Positions 26,169 to 33,714 of a stretch of DNA of 64,000 nucleotides are shown in pieces. This DNA comes from Actinoplanes siamensis. GTDB taxonomy: Bacteria; Actinomycetota; Actinomycetes; Mycobacteriales; Micromonosporaceae. The notes under the pieces were generated by a model. It was not told where the DNA came from, searched no databases, and saw only the letters and a program-made list of their open reading frames with translations. A program made the translations under genes and the position numbers. Where the stretch lies: positions 25,871 to 89,870 of the forward strand of contig NZ_BOMW01000056.1 of the NCBI RefSeq assembly GCF_016862395.1. The letters are read 5' to 3'. The stretch's first letter is position 1, and each line of letters opens with the position of its first letter.

Positions 26169-26915
26169 TCATACGTTGATCCGTTCCGGGGTCAGAAGTG
26201 CCCAGACGACCTTGCCGCCGGGCAGCGCCAGCCCGCCCCAGCGGTGCGCCACCGAGTCGATCAGGAGAAGACCGCGGCCGCCGTACGCCGTGGGCGCGAC
26301 CGGCCCGGAGAACCGCGGCAGCACCGACGACTCGTCGCGTACCGCCACGCTGAGCGTCGTGCCGTGCCGGCCCAGCAGCACGCACATCGGCGTGCGGGCG
26401 TGCGCCACCACGTTGTTGACCATCTCGGTCGCCACGATGCACGCGTCACCGGCCAGCTCGGCCATCGACCAGCGCAGGCAGGCCTCGGTGATCCGCTCCC
26501 GCACCTCGCGGGCCGCGCCGACCACCGGGTCCAGTTCCAGGCGCACCCGCAGACCGTCACGGGGAGGGCCGAGCGCGGCGTACGCGGCGTCCGGGTCGGC
26601 CTGGACCAGCCAGCCGGTCGACTGCCAGGGTGTGTCGCCGGCCCCGCCGCAGAGCACCAGCCGGGCGGCCGGCCAGTACCGGGTCTCGTCGGACACCGCA
26701 CGCAGCGTGCCCAGCGCGTCGTCGTGCGGCACGCGTAGGCCGGAGACGTCCACCACGACGGCTTGCGGCTGGCCGGCGAGCACGTCGATCAGCGTGGAGC
26801 GGACCTGTCCGGCGGTTTCGGCGTCGAGCACCCCGGTCAGCCGGACCAGGGGATGGCTCTGGCCCCGGTCCACCAGGTGACGAACCTCGCTCGGCATGAT
26901 CGCTCCATTGTGCAT
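26169..26915 (-). CDS. STAS-like plus RsbW-type ATPase fusion, sigma-pathway regulator
   Basis: 248 residues from ATG 26915, preceded by AAGGGGA at about 7 nt. Residues 1-105 resemble a STAS/anti-anti-sigma domain (LVRLTGVLDAETAGQVRSTL, AVVVDVSGLRV), though the phosphorylated Ser/Thr is not clear (VPHDDALGTL). Residues about 120-248 are an RsbW/SpoIIAB HATPase: N box EMVNNVVAHAR, then DESSVLPR and the G2-like YGGRGLLLIDSVAHRWG. Such proteins bind sigma factors or anti-anti-sigma partners. No sigma-B/F gene lies nearby. Confidence 0.85.
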   Translation of the reverse strand: MHNGAIMPSEVRHLVDRGQSHPLVRLTGVLDAETAGQVRSTLIDVLAGQPQAVVVDVSGLRVPHDDALGTLRAVSDETRYWPAARLVLCGGAGDTPWQSTGWLVQADPDAAYAALGPPRDGLRVRLELDPVVGAAREVRERITEACLRWSMAELAGDACIVATEMVNNVVAHARTPMCVLLGRHGTTLSVAVRDESSVLPRFSGPVAPTAYGGRGLLLIDSVAHRWGGLALPGGKVVWALLTPERINV

Positions 26916-27020
26916 GACGTGTCCCCTTCGCGCATTTCGGCGAGCAGCGGACCAGGCCCGGCGCCAACCGGACATTTACCCACGACGCGGGTGCCTGGGA
27001 TGTACCCCGTGCGGGTGCGA

Positions 27021-27821
27021 TCAACCGCGAGGCGTCAGAGCGGTCAGGACGCTCTCGTGCAACAGGCCATTGGTGGCGATCACCGAGGACTTGTCCGCGC
27101 AGGTCCGGCCGTCCAGGTCGGTGACCTTGCCGCCGGCCTCGGTGATGATCGGGATCAGCGCGGCCATGTCCCAGAGCGACAGCTCCGGCTCGGCCATCGC
27201 GTCCAGCGCGCCCTCGGCCATCAGCATGTAGCCGTAGAAGTCGCCGTAGGCGCGGCTGCGCCAGACGCCGAGCAGGACGTCCAGCAGCTGCGGCAGCCGG
27301 CCGTTCTCCTGCCAGCCGGTCAGGCTGGCGTAGCAGAAGCTCGCGTCGGCGAGCCGCCGGACCCGGGAGACCTCGATCCGGGTGGCGGCGTGCTGGTGCC
27401 TGCCGGCGAACGCGCCCAGGCCGCGCCCGGCCCACCAGCGCCGGCCCAGCGCCGGAGCGGAGACCAGCCCGACCACCGGGGTGTCGCCCTCCATCAGCGC
27501 GATCAGAGTGGCCCAGATCGGCACGCCGCGGACATAGTTCTTGGTGCCGTCGATGGGGTCGATCACCCAGTGCCGGGTGCCCGGCCCGGCCGCCGCCTCC
27601 GATCGCCCGAACTCCTCGCCGAGCACGCCGTCGCGCGGCCGGGCGCGGGCCAGCGTGGCGCGGATCGCCTTCTCCACCGCGGTGTCCGCGTCGGACACCG
27701 GGGTGAGGTCGGGCTTCGCCTCGACCTTCAGGTCGAGCGAGCGGAACCGGGCCATCGAGATGGCGTCGGCCGAGTCGGCGAGCAGATGGGCAAGAGCGAG
27801 ATCGTCCGCATATCCGGCCAT
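27021..27821 (-). CDS. hisN: Histidinol-phosphatase, inositol monophosphatase family
   Basis: 266 residues. Dephosphorylates histidinol phosphate in histidine synthesis. The Mg-binding IMPase motifs are complete: GEEFGRS (about 67-73), HWVIDPIDGTKNYVRG (about 84-99) and SLWDMAALIPIITEAGG (about 212-228). Residues GTKNYVRGVPIW and GYMLMAEG fit the HisN subgroup, common in actinobacteria. The gene is monocistronic, with a hairpin just upstream separating it from rsgA. Confidence 0.92.
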   Translation of the reverse strand: MAGYADDLALAHLLADSADAISMARFRSLDLKVEAKPDLTPVSDADTAVEKAIRATLARARPRDGVLGEEFGRSEAAAGPGTRHWVIDPIDGTKNYVRGVPIWATLIALMEGDTPVVGLVSAPALGRRWWAGRGLGAFAGRHQHAATRIEVSRVRRLADASFCYASLTGWQENGRLPQLLDVLLGVWRSRAYGDFYGYMLMAEGALDAMAEPELSLWDMAALIPIITEAGGKVTDLDGRTCADKSSVIATNGLLHESVLTALTPRG

Positions 27822-27865
27822 GGAAGAGACCTTACTGAGTTCGATTGCCTCGCTTCGCTCGGCGG

Positions 27866-27898
27866 CATCGCGCCCTTGTCGGAGGCGGGCGCGATGCG
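27866..27898 (-). terminator. Hairpin between rsgA and hisN
   Basis: Arms GCATCGCGCCC and GGGCGCGATGC pair perfectly (11 bp) around an 11-nt loop, about 80 nt beyond the rsgA stop. It probably terminates the leftward aroA-rsgA transcript. Confidence 0.75.
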
Positions 27899-27978
27899 TC
27901 GTGGTTCTGTGCCGCGCGGGTCAGGGGGATCGTGGTGGTTGTGGTGCCGCGTGGTCAGGGTCTTGACGCGTGGTGGGG

Positions 27979-29052
27979 TCAGGCGGTCAGGCCGGTGTCC
28001 GGCTGTTGGTCTCGGGGCTCGAGGTCTCCGGCGCGTGAGGCGAGAAGCCGGCGGTACGACTCCAGGCGCCGCCGGTCGGCCTGCCCGGCCGCCACCCACG
28101 CCTCCAGCGTGCAGTCCACGTCGGCGGCGGTGTGCCCGCAGTTCGGCTGGTCTTCCAGGGTGCCCTCGACCAGGTCGGGAAAACCGTGCAGCAGGCTCTC
28201 GGCGCTGACGTGGGCCAGGCCGAAGCTCCGGATGCCCGGGGTGTCGACGATCCACCCGGGGTTCCGGCGGGACCCGCCGGCCGGGGGCAGGCGCAGCGCC
28301 ACCGCGCTGGTCGAGGTGTGCCGCCCCTTGCCCACCGCGCTGACCGCCCCGACCGCCCGCAACGCGTCCGGCACCAGGCGGTTGACAAGCGTCGACTTGC
28401 CGACCCCGGAGTGACCCACCAGCACCGAGATCCGGCCGGCCAGCCGTTCCCGCAGCTCCGCCAGGTCACTGCCCGGGCGGACCAGCACGTACGGCAGGTC
28501 CAGCTCGGCGTAGTAGTCCAGCACCCGCTCGGGCCCGGCCAGGTCGGCCTTGGTCAGGCAGAGCAGCGGCTCGATGTCCGCGTCGTACGCCGCGACCAGG
28601 CACCGGTCGATGAACCCGGTGCGCGGCGGGGGGTCGCTCAGCGCGCTGACGATCACCAGCTGGTCCGCGTTCGCCACCACCACCCGTTCCAGCCGGCCCT
28701 CCGGCGTGGTGTCGTCGTCGTCCGCGGTGCGCCGCAGCACCGAGGTGCGCTCGGCGATCCGGACGATCCGGGCCAGCGACCCGGTGTCGCCGGACACGTC
28801 ACCGACCAGCGCCACCCGGTCGCCCACCACCACCGATTTGCGGCCCAGCTCCCGGGCCCGCATCGCGGTGATCACCTCGGGCTCGCCGGCGGCGTCCTCG
28901 CGGACACAGCCGTACCGCCCGCGGTCCACGGTGATCACCAGCGCGTCCACCGCGTCGTCGTGTCTGGGGCGCGTGCGGGTGCGCGGCCGGGACGACCGCC
29001 CCGGCCGGACCCGGACGTCGTCCTCGTCGTACTCCCGCTTACGCCCTGGCAG
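27979..29052 (-). CDS. rsgA: Ribosome small subunit-dependent GTPase A
   Basis: About 357 residues. It is a circularly permuted GTPase that matures the 30S subunit. An OB-fold domain (about 30-105) precedes the G domain: G4 LTKADLAG, G1 GHSGVGKSTLVNRL, G3 DTPGIRSFGL. The C-terminal zinc finger is incomplete: NCGH...DC is present but the usual first Cys is replaced (LEDQPNC). No ATG or GTG lies near the N-terminus. A CTG at 29050-29052 has AAGGAG exactly 6 nt upstream and lies 2 nt past the aroA stop; it places the conserved YDEDDVR block as in Streptomyces RsgA. TTG 29118, inside aroA, is a weaker alternative. Confidence 0.9.
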   Translation of the reverse strand: MPGRKREYDEDDVRVRPGRSSRPRTRTRPRHDDAVDALVITVDRGRYGCVREDAAGEPEVITAMRARELGRKSVVVGDRVALVGDVSGDTGSLARIVRIAERTSVLRRTADDDDTTPEGRLERVVVANADQLVIVSALSDPPPRTGFIDRCLVAAYDADIEPLLCLTKADLAGPERVLDYYAELDLPYVLVRPGSDLAELRERLAGRISVLVGHSGVGKSTLVNRLVPDALRAVGAVSAVGKGRHTSTSAVALRLPPAGGSRRNPGWIVDTPGIRSFGLAHVSAESLLHGFPDLVEGTLEDQPNCGHTAADVDCTLEAWVAAGQADRRRLESYRRLLASRAGDLEPRDQQPDTGLTA

Positions 29053-29054
29053 CT

Positions 29055-30338
29055 TCAGCTCCTTGCCGCGAGTCCCGCCCAGAGTTCCGGGAACTCGGGC
29101 AACGTCTTCGACGTACAACCTACGTCGGTGAGCCGGACGCCCGGGACGGAGAGTCCGACCACCGCGGCGGCGTGCGCCATCCGGTGGTCCGCGTACGTCT
29201 CGAAGGAGGCCCCGCGCAGCGGCCGCGGCTCGATCCGCAGCCCGTCCCGGAACTCGGTGACCCCGGCGCCGAGCTTGGTCAGCTCGGCGGCGAGCGCGGC
29301 GATCCGGTCCGTCTCGTGGCCGCGGATGTGCTCGACCCCGCGCAGCTCGGACGGCCCGTCGGCGAGCGCCGCGAGCGCTGCCAGCACCGGTGTCATCTCG
29401 CTCACCTCGGACAGGTCGGCGGTGACCCCGCGCAGCGTCCCGGTGCCGCGCACGGTGAGGCCGCCGGCCGGGCGGGTCACCTCGGCGCCGAACGCGGTGA
29501 GCAGCTCGGCCAGCCGCTCGACCGGCTGCCAGCTCGCGGCCGGCCAGCCGGCCAGGGTGACCGCGCCGCCGGTGACCATCGCGGCGGCGAAGAACGGCAG
29601 CGCGCCGGAGAGGTCCGGCTCGATGGTCCAGGTGCGGCCGCGCAGCGGGCCGGGCTCGACCACCCAGACGTCCGGCACGCTCTCGTCGACCACCGCGCCG
29701 GCCGCGCGCAGCATGTGCGTGGTCATCCGCAGGTGCGGGGCGGACGGCACCGGCGGGCCCGCGTGCCGCAGCGTCAGGCCCTTGCTGAACCGGGCCGCGG
29801 AGAGCAGCAGGCCGGAGACGAACTGGCTGGAGCCGGACGCGTCGACCACCGCCTCGCCGCCCTCGACCTGGCCGGCGCCGTGCACGGTGAGCGGCAGCCC
29901 GCCGGTCGGCGACGCCTCCACGCGCACCCCGAGCGAGCGCAGCGCGTCCAGGATCGGCCCCATCGGGCGCTTGCGGGCGTGCGGGTCGCCGTCGAACTCG
30001 ACGGTGCCCTCGGCCAGCCCGGCGACCGGCGGCAGGAAGCGCATGATGGTGCCGGCCAGGCCGACGTCCACCCGGGCCGGGCCGCGCAGCGGGCCGGGCT
30101 CGACCAGCCAGCGGTCGCCGGCCGAGGTGTCCACGGCGACGCCGAGCGCGCGCAGGCCGGCCGACATCAGCGTGGTGTCCCGCGCCTCGAGCGGCGCCTC
30201 GATCACCGAGGACCCGTCGGCCAGCGCGGCCAGAATCAGGGCCCGGGCGGTCATCGACTTGGAGCCGGGCAGCCGCACGGTGGTGGTGACCGGGCCGGTG
30301 GCGGACGGGGCGAGCCAGGGACGGAGTTCAGCAGCCAT
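29055..30338 (-). CDS. aroA: 5-enolpyruvylshikimate-3-phosphate synthase
   Basis: About 427 residues. Transfers the enolpyruvyl group of PEP to shikimate 3-phosphate in aromatic amino-acid synthesis. Motifs: LPGSKSMTARALILAALADG (N-terminal Lys/Ser substrate site), VGLAGTIMRFLPP (inverted alpha/beta repeat), SGSSQFVSGLLLSA, and the C-terminal YADHRMAHAAAV. ATG 30338 is used; ATG 30347 is possible. The stop is embedded in the rsgA ribosome binding region, so the two genes are coupled. The aroA-rsgA order matches Rv3227-Rv3228. Confidence 0.94.
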   Translation of the reverse strand: MAAELRPWLAPSATGPVTTTVRLPGSKSMTARALILAALADGSSVIEAPLEARDTTLMSAGLRALGVAVDTSAGDRWLVEPGPLRGPARVDVGLAGTIMRFLPPVAGLAEGTVEFDGDPHARKRPMGPILDALRSLGVRVEASPTGGLPLTVHGAGQVEGGEAVVDASGSSQFVSGLLLSAARFSKGLTLRHAGPPVPSAPHLRMTTHMLRAAGAVVDESVPDVWVVEPGPLRGRTWTIEPDLSGALPFFAAAMVTGGAVTLAGWPAASWQPVERLAELLTAFGAEVTRPAGGLTVRGTGTLRGVTADLSEVSEMTPVLAALAALADGPSELRGVEHIRGHETDRIAALAAELTKLGAGVTEFRDGLRIEPRPLRGASFETYADHRMAHAAAVVGLSVPGVRLTDVGCTSKTLPEFPELWAGLAARS

Positions 30339-30496
30339 GGCCGCCATTCTGCCGGTGCGTGCCGGCATTTCCGCGGCGCATTCCCGGCTCCCGGGACATG
30401 CGCAGCGGATTCCGGAGCCGGGCGCCTTCCGGCACCGGCTTTTCCTCGGTGTTTTGTGCCCCCTGCCACAGTTTCCGTTGGCGTACGCTGCTCCCC

Positions 30497-31174
30497 ATGT
30501 GCGGGCGGTACGCGACCACGCGGAGCAACGCGGATCTCAGCCAGTTCTTCGAAGCGGCCGACGTGACCGGGGAACTGTCGCCGAGCTGGAACGTCGCGCC
30601 CACCAATCCGGTCCCGCTGATCCGCGAGTCGGCCACGCACGCCGCCCGGGTGCTGGACTCCGCGCGCTGGGGCCTGGTCCCGCCGTGGGCCGCCGACCTG
30701 CGCCAGGGCTCCCGGATGATCAACGCGCGGGCCGAGACGGTCGCCGCGTCCCGGGCCTTCGCGCCGTCCTTCGCCCGCCGCCGGTGCCTGGTCCCCGCGG
30801 ACGGCTGGTACGAGTGGGTCCGCGCCGGCAAGCAGAAACAGGCGTACTACATGACCTCGGCGGACGGCTCCCCGCTGGCGTTCGCCGGGATCTGGTCGGC
30901 CTGGGGCCCGGAGTCCGTGCTGACCTGTGGTGTGATCACCACCGCGGCGCTCGGCGGGCTGGCCCGGGTGCACGAGCGGATGCCGTTGATCCTGCCGCCG
31001 GACCGGTGGGCCGGATGGCTCGCCGGCGGGGGCGACCCGGAGCCGTTGCTGCGCCCGATGAGCGTCGCGGAATTGGACGCGATCGAGGTGCGTCCGGTGG
31101 GGCCCGCGGTCGGCAATGTGCGCAACAACGGGCCGGAGTTGCTGAGCCCGCCGGCCGAGGTAACACTTTTCTGA
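30497..31174 (+). CDS. SOS response-associated peptidase, HMCES/YedK type
   Basis: 225 residues. HMCES-family proteins form a covalent thiazolidine link to abasic sites in single-stranded DNA through Cys2. MCGRYATT gives Cys2, and the other site residues are visible: SWNVAPTNPVP, INARAETV, RCLVPADGWYEW, and HERMPLIL containing the catalytic His/Glu. The GNVRNNGPEL tail is normal. It is divergent from aroA, as Rv3226c is in Mycobacterium. No LexA box was identified upstream. Confidence 0.93.
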   Translation: MCGRYATTRSNADLSQFFEAADVTGELSPSWNVAPTNPVPLIRESATHAARVLDSARWGLVPPWAADLRQGSRMINARAETVAASRAFAPSFARRRCLVPADGWYEWVRAGKQKQAYYMTSADGSPLAFAGIWSAWGPESVLTCGVITTAALGGLARVHERMPLILPPDRWAGWLAGGGDPEPLLRPMSVAELDAIEVRPVGPAVGNVRNNGPELLSPPAEVTLF

Positions 31175-31267
31175 ACTCCGGAAGATCAACGATGGTCTTT
31201 GTCGGAGTATGCGCGGATTCGGCATCGACAACTTTGTTTCAAGATAGATCAACCCCTTGTTCTGATC

Positions 31268-31285
31268 TTGTACGGTGCGGTACAA
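31268..31285. promoter_or_regulatory. Palindrome in the whiB-like gene promoter region
   Basis: TTGTAC and GTACAA are perfect half-sites separated by GGTGCG, 81 nt upstream of the whiB-like start codon. The region (31175-31290) is AT-richer than its surroundings and likely contains the promoter. Operator function is inferred only from symmetry and position. Confidence 0.5.
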
Positions 31286-31365
31286 ACCAGCGCCGGAGTG
31301 GTGCCGGTCCGCAAGGTGCGGAGCGGCCGCCACAGCAGTTCCGGTCCCACGGGGGAGGTGGGCTG

Positions 31366-31764
31366 ATGACACGAGCACGCATGCCGCGTCCGCACGAGGT
31401 GGCCATCGCGCGACGCGACCCGCGGCTGCTCGACGCGATTGCGGGACGCCGGACGGACGAGGCCTGGCGGACCCGGGGAGCTTGCCGGACCGTCGACCCG
31501 GAGACGTTCTTCCCGGCACCGAACGAGCCGTCGGCAAGCGCTGTCGCCCTCTGCGGCACGTGCCCGGTGCAGGGCCCATGTCTGGCCTGGGCGCTGCAGG
31601 TGGGCGACTGTCACGGCGTCTGGGGCGGCACCACGCCACGCGAACGGCGGGCCATGCTGGTGGCCTGGCGCGAGCGCGTCCGGCCGGACGGCGGGCCGGT
31701 CGAGGACGACACCACGGACGAGGAGGACCGCCGCTTCCTGGCGCTGGAGCCGGTGAGCCGCTGA
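31366..31764 (+). CDS. WhiB-like Fe-S transcription factor (second family member)
   Basis: 132 residues from ATG 31366, with GGGGAGG upstream. The four [4Fe-4S] ligands are Cys40, Cys63, Cys66 and Cys72 (CGTCPVQGPC), followed by the GVWGG turn (84-88) and the RRAML helix. It is longer than WhiB1, with a ~35-residue basic N-terminal extension and an acidic C-terminal tail (EDDTTDEEDRR) that lacks an AT-hook, so it is not WhiB7. An extra Cys82 precedes the turn. It sits between the HMCES gene and the sigR block. Confidence 0.92.
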   Translation: MTRARMPRPHEVAIARRDPRLLDAIAGRRTDEAWRTRGACRTVDPETFFPAPNEPSASAVALCGTCPVQGPCLAWALQVGDCHGVWGGTTPRERRAMLVAWRERVRPDGGPVEDDTTDEEDRRFLALEPVSR

Positions 31765-31778
31765 TAGAAACGGAGCCT

Positions 31779-32393
31779 GTGACCAGCTCCGAGAAAATCG
31801 TCGAGACCCCGCGCGGGCCGGCCCGGGTCCGGGTGACCGACCCGGCCGGGCCCTCGCGAGGTCAGTTGTTCCTGGGCCACGGGGCCGGTGGCGGCGTGGA
31901 CGCGCCGGACCTGGTCGCGGTGCACGACGCCGCGGTGGCCGCCGGGGTGCGGGTGGTGCTGGTGACCCAGCCCTACCGGGTGGCCGGGCGGCGGGCGCCG
32001 GCCCCGGCCGGGCAGCTCGACGAGGCGTGGACCGCCGTCGTGCGCGCCGAGGCCGTACCCGATCGGCCCCTGATCCTCGGCGGGCGGTCCAGCGGAGCGC
32101 GCGTCGCGTCGCGGACCGCCCCCCACCTCGGCGCCGCGGGTGTGCTGGCCCTGGCCTTCCCGCTGCACCCGCCGGGCCGGCCGGAGAAGACCCGGGCGGC
32201 CGAGCTGCCGGCTCAGATCCCGACGCTGGTGCTCAACGGCGACCGGGACCCGTTCGGCGTGCCCGAGGCCGGCGGCGCCGTCGAGGTGATCGTCCGGCCC
32301 GGCGCCGTGCACGATCTGAAGAAGGACCCGCCGGGCACCGCCGCGCTCGTGATCGACTGGCTCCGGCGACATGGCTGGACGGCGGAATTCTGA
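31779..32393 (+). CDS. KANL3/Tex30-type alpha/beta hydrolase
   Basis: 204 residues from GTG 31779, 14 nt after the whiB-like stop. Motifs: LFLGHGAGGGVDAPDL (oxyanion region), LILGGRSSGARVA (nucleophile Ser in GRSSG), LALAFPLHPPGRPEK, VLNGDRDPFG (acid) and GAVHDLKK (His). These fit the PF20408 family of actinobacterial hydrolases of unknown substrate. Its final codons contain the sigma-R-type promoter for the next gene. Confidence 0.88.
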   Translation: MTSSEKIVETPRGPARVRVTDPAGPSRGQLFLGHGAGGGVDAPDLVAVHDAAVAAGVRVVLVTQPYRVAGRRAPAPAGQLDEAWTAVVRAEAVPDRPLILGGRSSGARVASRTAPHLGAAGVLALAFPLHPPGRPEKTRAAELPAQIPTLVLNGDRDPFGVPEAGGAVEVIVRPGAVHDLKKDPPGTAALVIDWLRRHGWTAEF

Positions 32394-32412
32394 GCACGCC
32401 CACGGCGTTGTG
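32384..32412 (+). promoter_or_regulatory. Sigma-R-type promoter (GGAAT-N18-GTT) upstream of sigR
   Basis: GGAAT at 32384-32388, a spacer of exactly 18 nt, then GTTGTG at 32407-32412, matches the Streptomyces sigma-R/SigH consensus GGAAT-N18-GTT. It overlaps the end of the hydrolase gene and would start transcripts near 32418, ahead of both candidate sigR start codons. This is the expected autoregulatory promoter. Confidence 0.8.
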
Positions 32413-32448
32413 ATCCCCGGATGGTTTTCCTTGGAAGGGGTGTCTGTA

Positions 32449-32634
32449 GTGCGTGCTTTGGAGCACGAGCGCCGGGAGAAGACCCGGGTCCGGGAGCTCC
32501 TGGACTCCCCGGCGTGGCCCGCCGTGGAGCCGGCGGCCCCTGCCACGCCGGTGAGCGTGAGCACACCGGTTTTCGAGAGCGTGACGGGGGCACTACCCGT
32601 ATCCTCGGCGGGGCGGTCGAGGGGGGAGTCCAGG
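32449..32634 (+). other. Possible N-terminal extension of sigma-R (long isoform)
   Basis: The sigR frame is open upstream of GTG 32635. GTG 32449 has GGAAGGGG ending 8 nt before it and would add 62 residues (VVRALEHERREKTRVRELL at its start). In Streptomyces coelicolor an analogous 55-residue extension makes the unstable sigma-R-prime from the stress-induced promoter. The segment is Pro/Val-rich in its second half (AAPATPVSVSTPV), as expected for a flexible leader. Confidence 0.6.
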
Positions 32635-33234
32635 GTGGCCCAGAAAGAGCGGACCGACGAGCGTCGGCAACGCTTCGAGCGCGACGCGCTGCCGTTCGTG
32701 GATCAGTTGTACGCTGCCGGCCTGCGGATGACCCGTAACCCGGCCGACGCCGAGGACCTGGTGCAGGAGACGTTCCTCAAGGCGTACTCCGCGTTCCACC
32801 AGTTCGAGGCGGGCACCAACCTCAAGGCCTGGCTGTACCGGATCCTGACGAACACCTACATCAACTCCTACCGGCGCAAGCAGCGGCAGCCCGTCCAGGC
32901 GCCGACCGAGGAGATCACGGACTGGCAGCTGGCCTCCAGCGAGTCGCACACCTCGTCGGGTCTGCGCTCCGCGGAGACCGAGGCGCTCGACCGCCTGCCG
33001 GACAGTGACATCAAGCAAGCGCTGCAGTCCCTGCCGGAGGACTTCCGGTTGGCCGTCTACCTCGCCGATGTCGAGGGTTTCTCGTACAAGGAGATCGCCG
33101 ACATCATGGGCACGCCCATCGGCACCGTCATGTCCCGCCTGCACCGCGGGCGGCGCAACCTGCGCAATCTGCTCGAGGGGTACGCCGCCGAGCGCGGCAT
33201 CACCAGGACCGCGTCCGAGCCGCAGGAGGCGTGA
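32635..33234 (+). CDS. sigR: ECF sigma factor SigR/SigH, thiol-oxidative stress
   Basis: 199 residues from GTG 32635, preceded by GGGGGGAG. Region 2 (about 12-85) has RMTRNPADAEDLVQETFLKA and the -10-binding FEAGTNLKAWLYRILTNTYI. Region 4 (about 120-185) has LPEDFRLAVYLADVEGFSYK and the helix-turn-helix GTPIGTVMSRLHRGRRNLR. The subgroup-specific tail and the downstream ZAS anti-sigma gene identify it as the SigR/SigH type, which controls thioredoxin, mycothiol and protein quality-control genes. It is followed after 4 nt by rsrA. The locus order matches Rv3223c-Rv3221A. Confidence 0.95.
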   Translation: MAQKERTDERRQRFERDALPFVDQLYAAGLRMTRNPADAEDLVQETFLKAYSAFHQFEAGTNLKAWLYRILTNTYINSYRRKQRQPVQAPTEEITDWQLASSESHTSSGLRSAETEALDRLPDSDIKQALQSLPEDFRLAVYLADVEGFSYKEIADIMGTPIGTVMSRLHRGRRNLRNLLEGYAAERGITRTASEPQEA

Positions 33235-33238
33235 CCAG

Positions 33239-33526
33239 ATGTCGAGCCCGGACAACGAGGAACACGAGACCGACTGCAGCGTGGTGCTCGACGAGGTCTA
33301 CCTCTACCTCGATCTCGAGTGCAGCGAGGATCGCCGCCACCTGATCCAGAAGCACCTGGACGAGTGCTCCGGCTGCCTGCGGGAGTTCGGCATCGAACAC
33401 GAGGTGAAGGCGCTGGTCGGCCGCTGCTGCGGGGACGAGCGGGCGCCGTCCGAGCTGCGTGAGCGGCTCCGCTACAAACTGGACCAGCTGGAGATCCAGG
33501 TCGAGACCCGGGAATACCTGCCCTGA
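33239..33526 (+). CDS. rsrA: Zinc-binding redox anti-sigma factor RsrA
   Basis: 95 residues. Holds sigma-R inactive until disulfide stress releases zinc. The ZAS motif HxxxCxxC is at His39-Cys43-Cys46 (HLDECSGC), and Cys13 in ETDCSVVLD corresponds to the redox partner Cys11 of S. coelicolor RsrA. Cys28 and a Cys62-Cys63 pair (GRCCG) are also conserved in position. AGGAGG lies within the sigR end, so translation is coupled. A perfect terminator begins 12 nt after the stop. Confidence 0.95.
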   Translation: MSSPDNEEHETDCSVVLDEVYLYLDLECSEDRRHLIQKHLDECSGCLREFGIEHEVKALVGRCCGDERAPSELRERLRYKLDQLEIQVETREYLP

Positions 33527-33537
33527 CCACTCGCGCG

Positions 33538-33569
33538 AGGACCCCGGCAGCACGAGCTGCCGGGGTCCT
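33538..33569 (+). terminator. Intrinsic terminator of the sigR-rsrA operon
   Basis: AGGACCCCGGCAG and CTGCCGGGGTCCT form a perfect 13-bp stem with a 6-nt loop, followed by a T-rich GTGTGTGTTT. This is one of the clearest intrinsic terminators in the window. Confidence 0.9.
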
Positions 33570-33595
33570 CGTGTGTGTTTCACCGCGACCACAGC

Positions 33596-33690
33596 GCACT
33601 TCGCCCGCTGGTGCCGAGGGCGCCGAAAACGGCTGGGCGTAGCCGTGGTCGTTCTCGGAGCCCTCGGCACCAGCGCGAAGGGCGAAGTGC
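33596..33690. repeat. Extended intergenic palindrome (~95 nt)
   Basis: Outer arms GCACTTCGCCC (33596-33606) and GGGCGAAGTGC (33680-33690), then GCTGGTGCCGAGGGC (33607-33621) and GCCCTCGGCACCAGC (33660-33674), pair perfectly; a 5-nt bulge (GCGAA) interrupts the right side. The interior also folds: CCGAAAACG against CGTTCTCGG with one mismatch. A small separate hairpin (CGCCGAGC-GAA-GCTCGGCG) follows. It lies between the sigR terminator and the end of the bL37 gene and codes for nothing visible. Confidence 0.85.
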
Positions 33691-33714
33691 CCGCCGAGCG
33701 AAGCTCGGCGAAAT

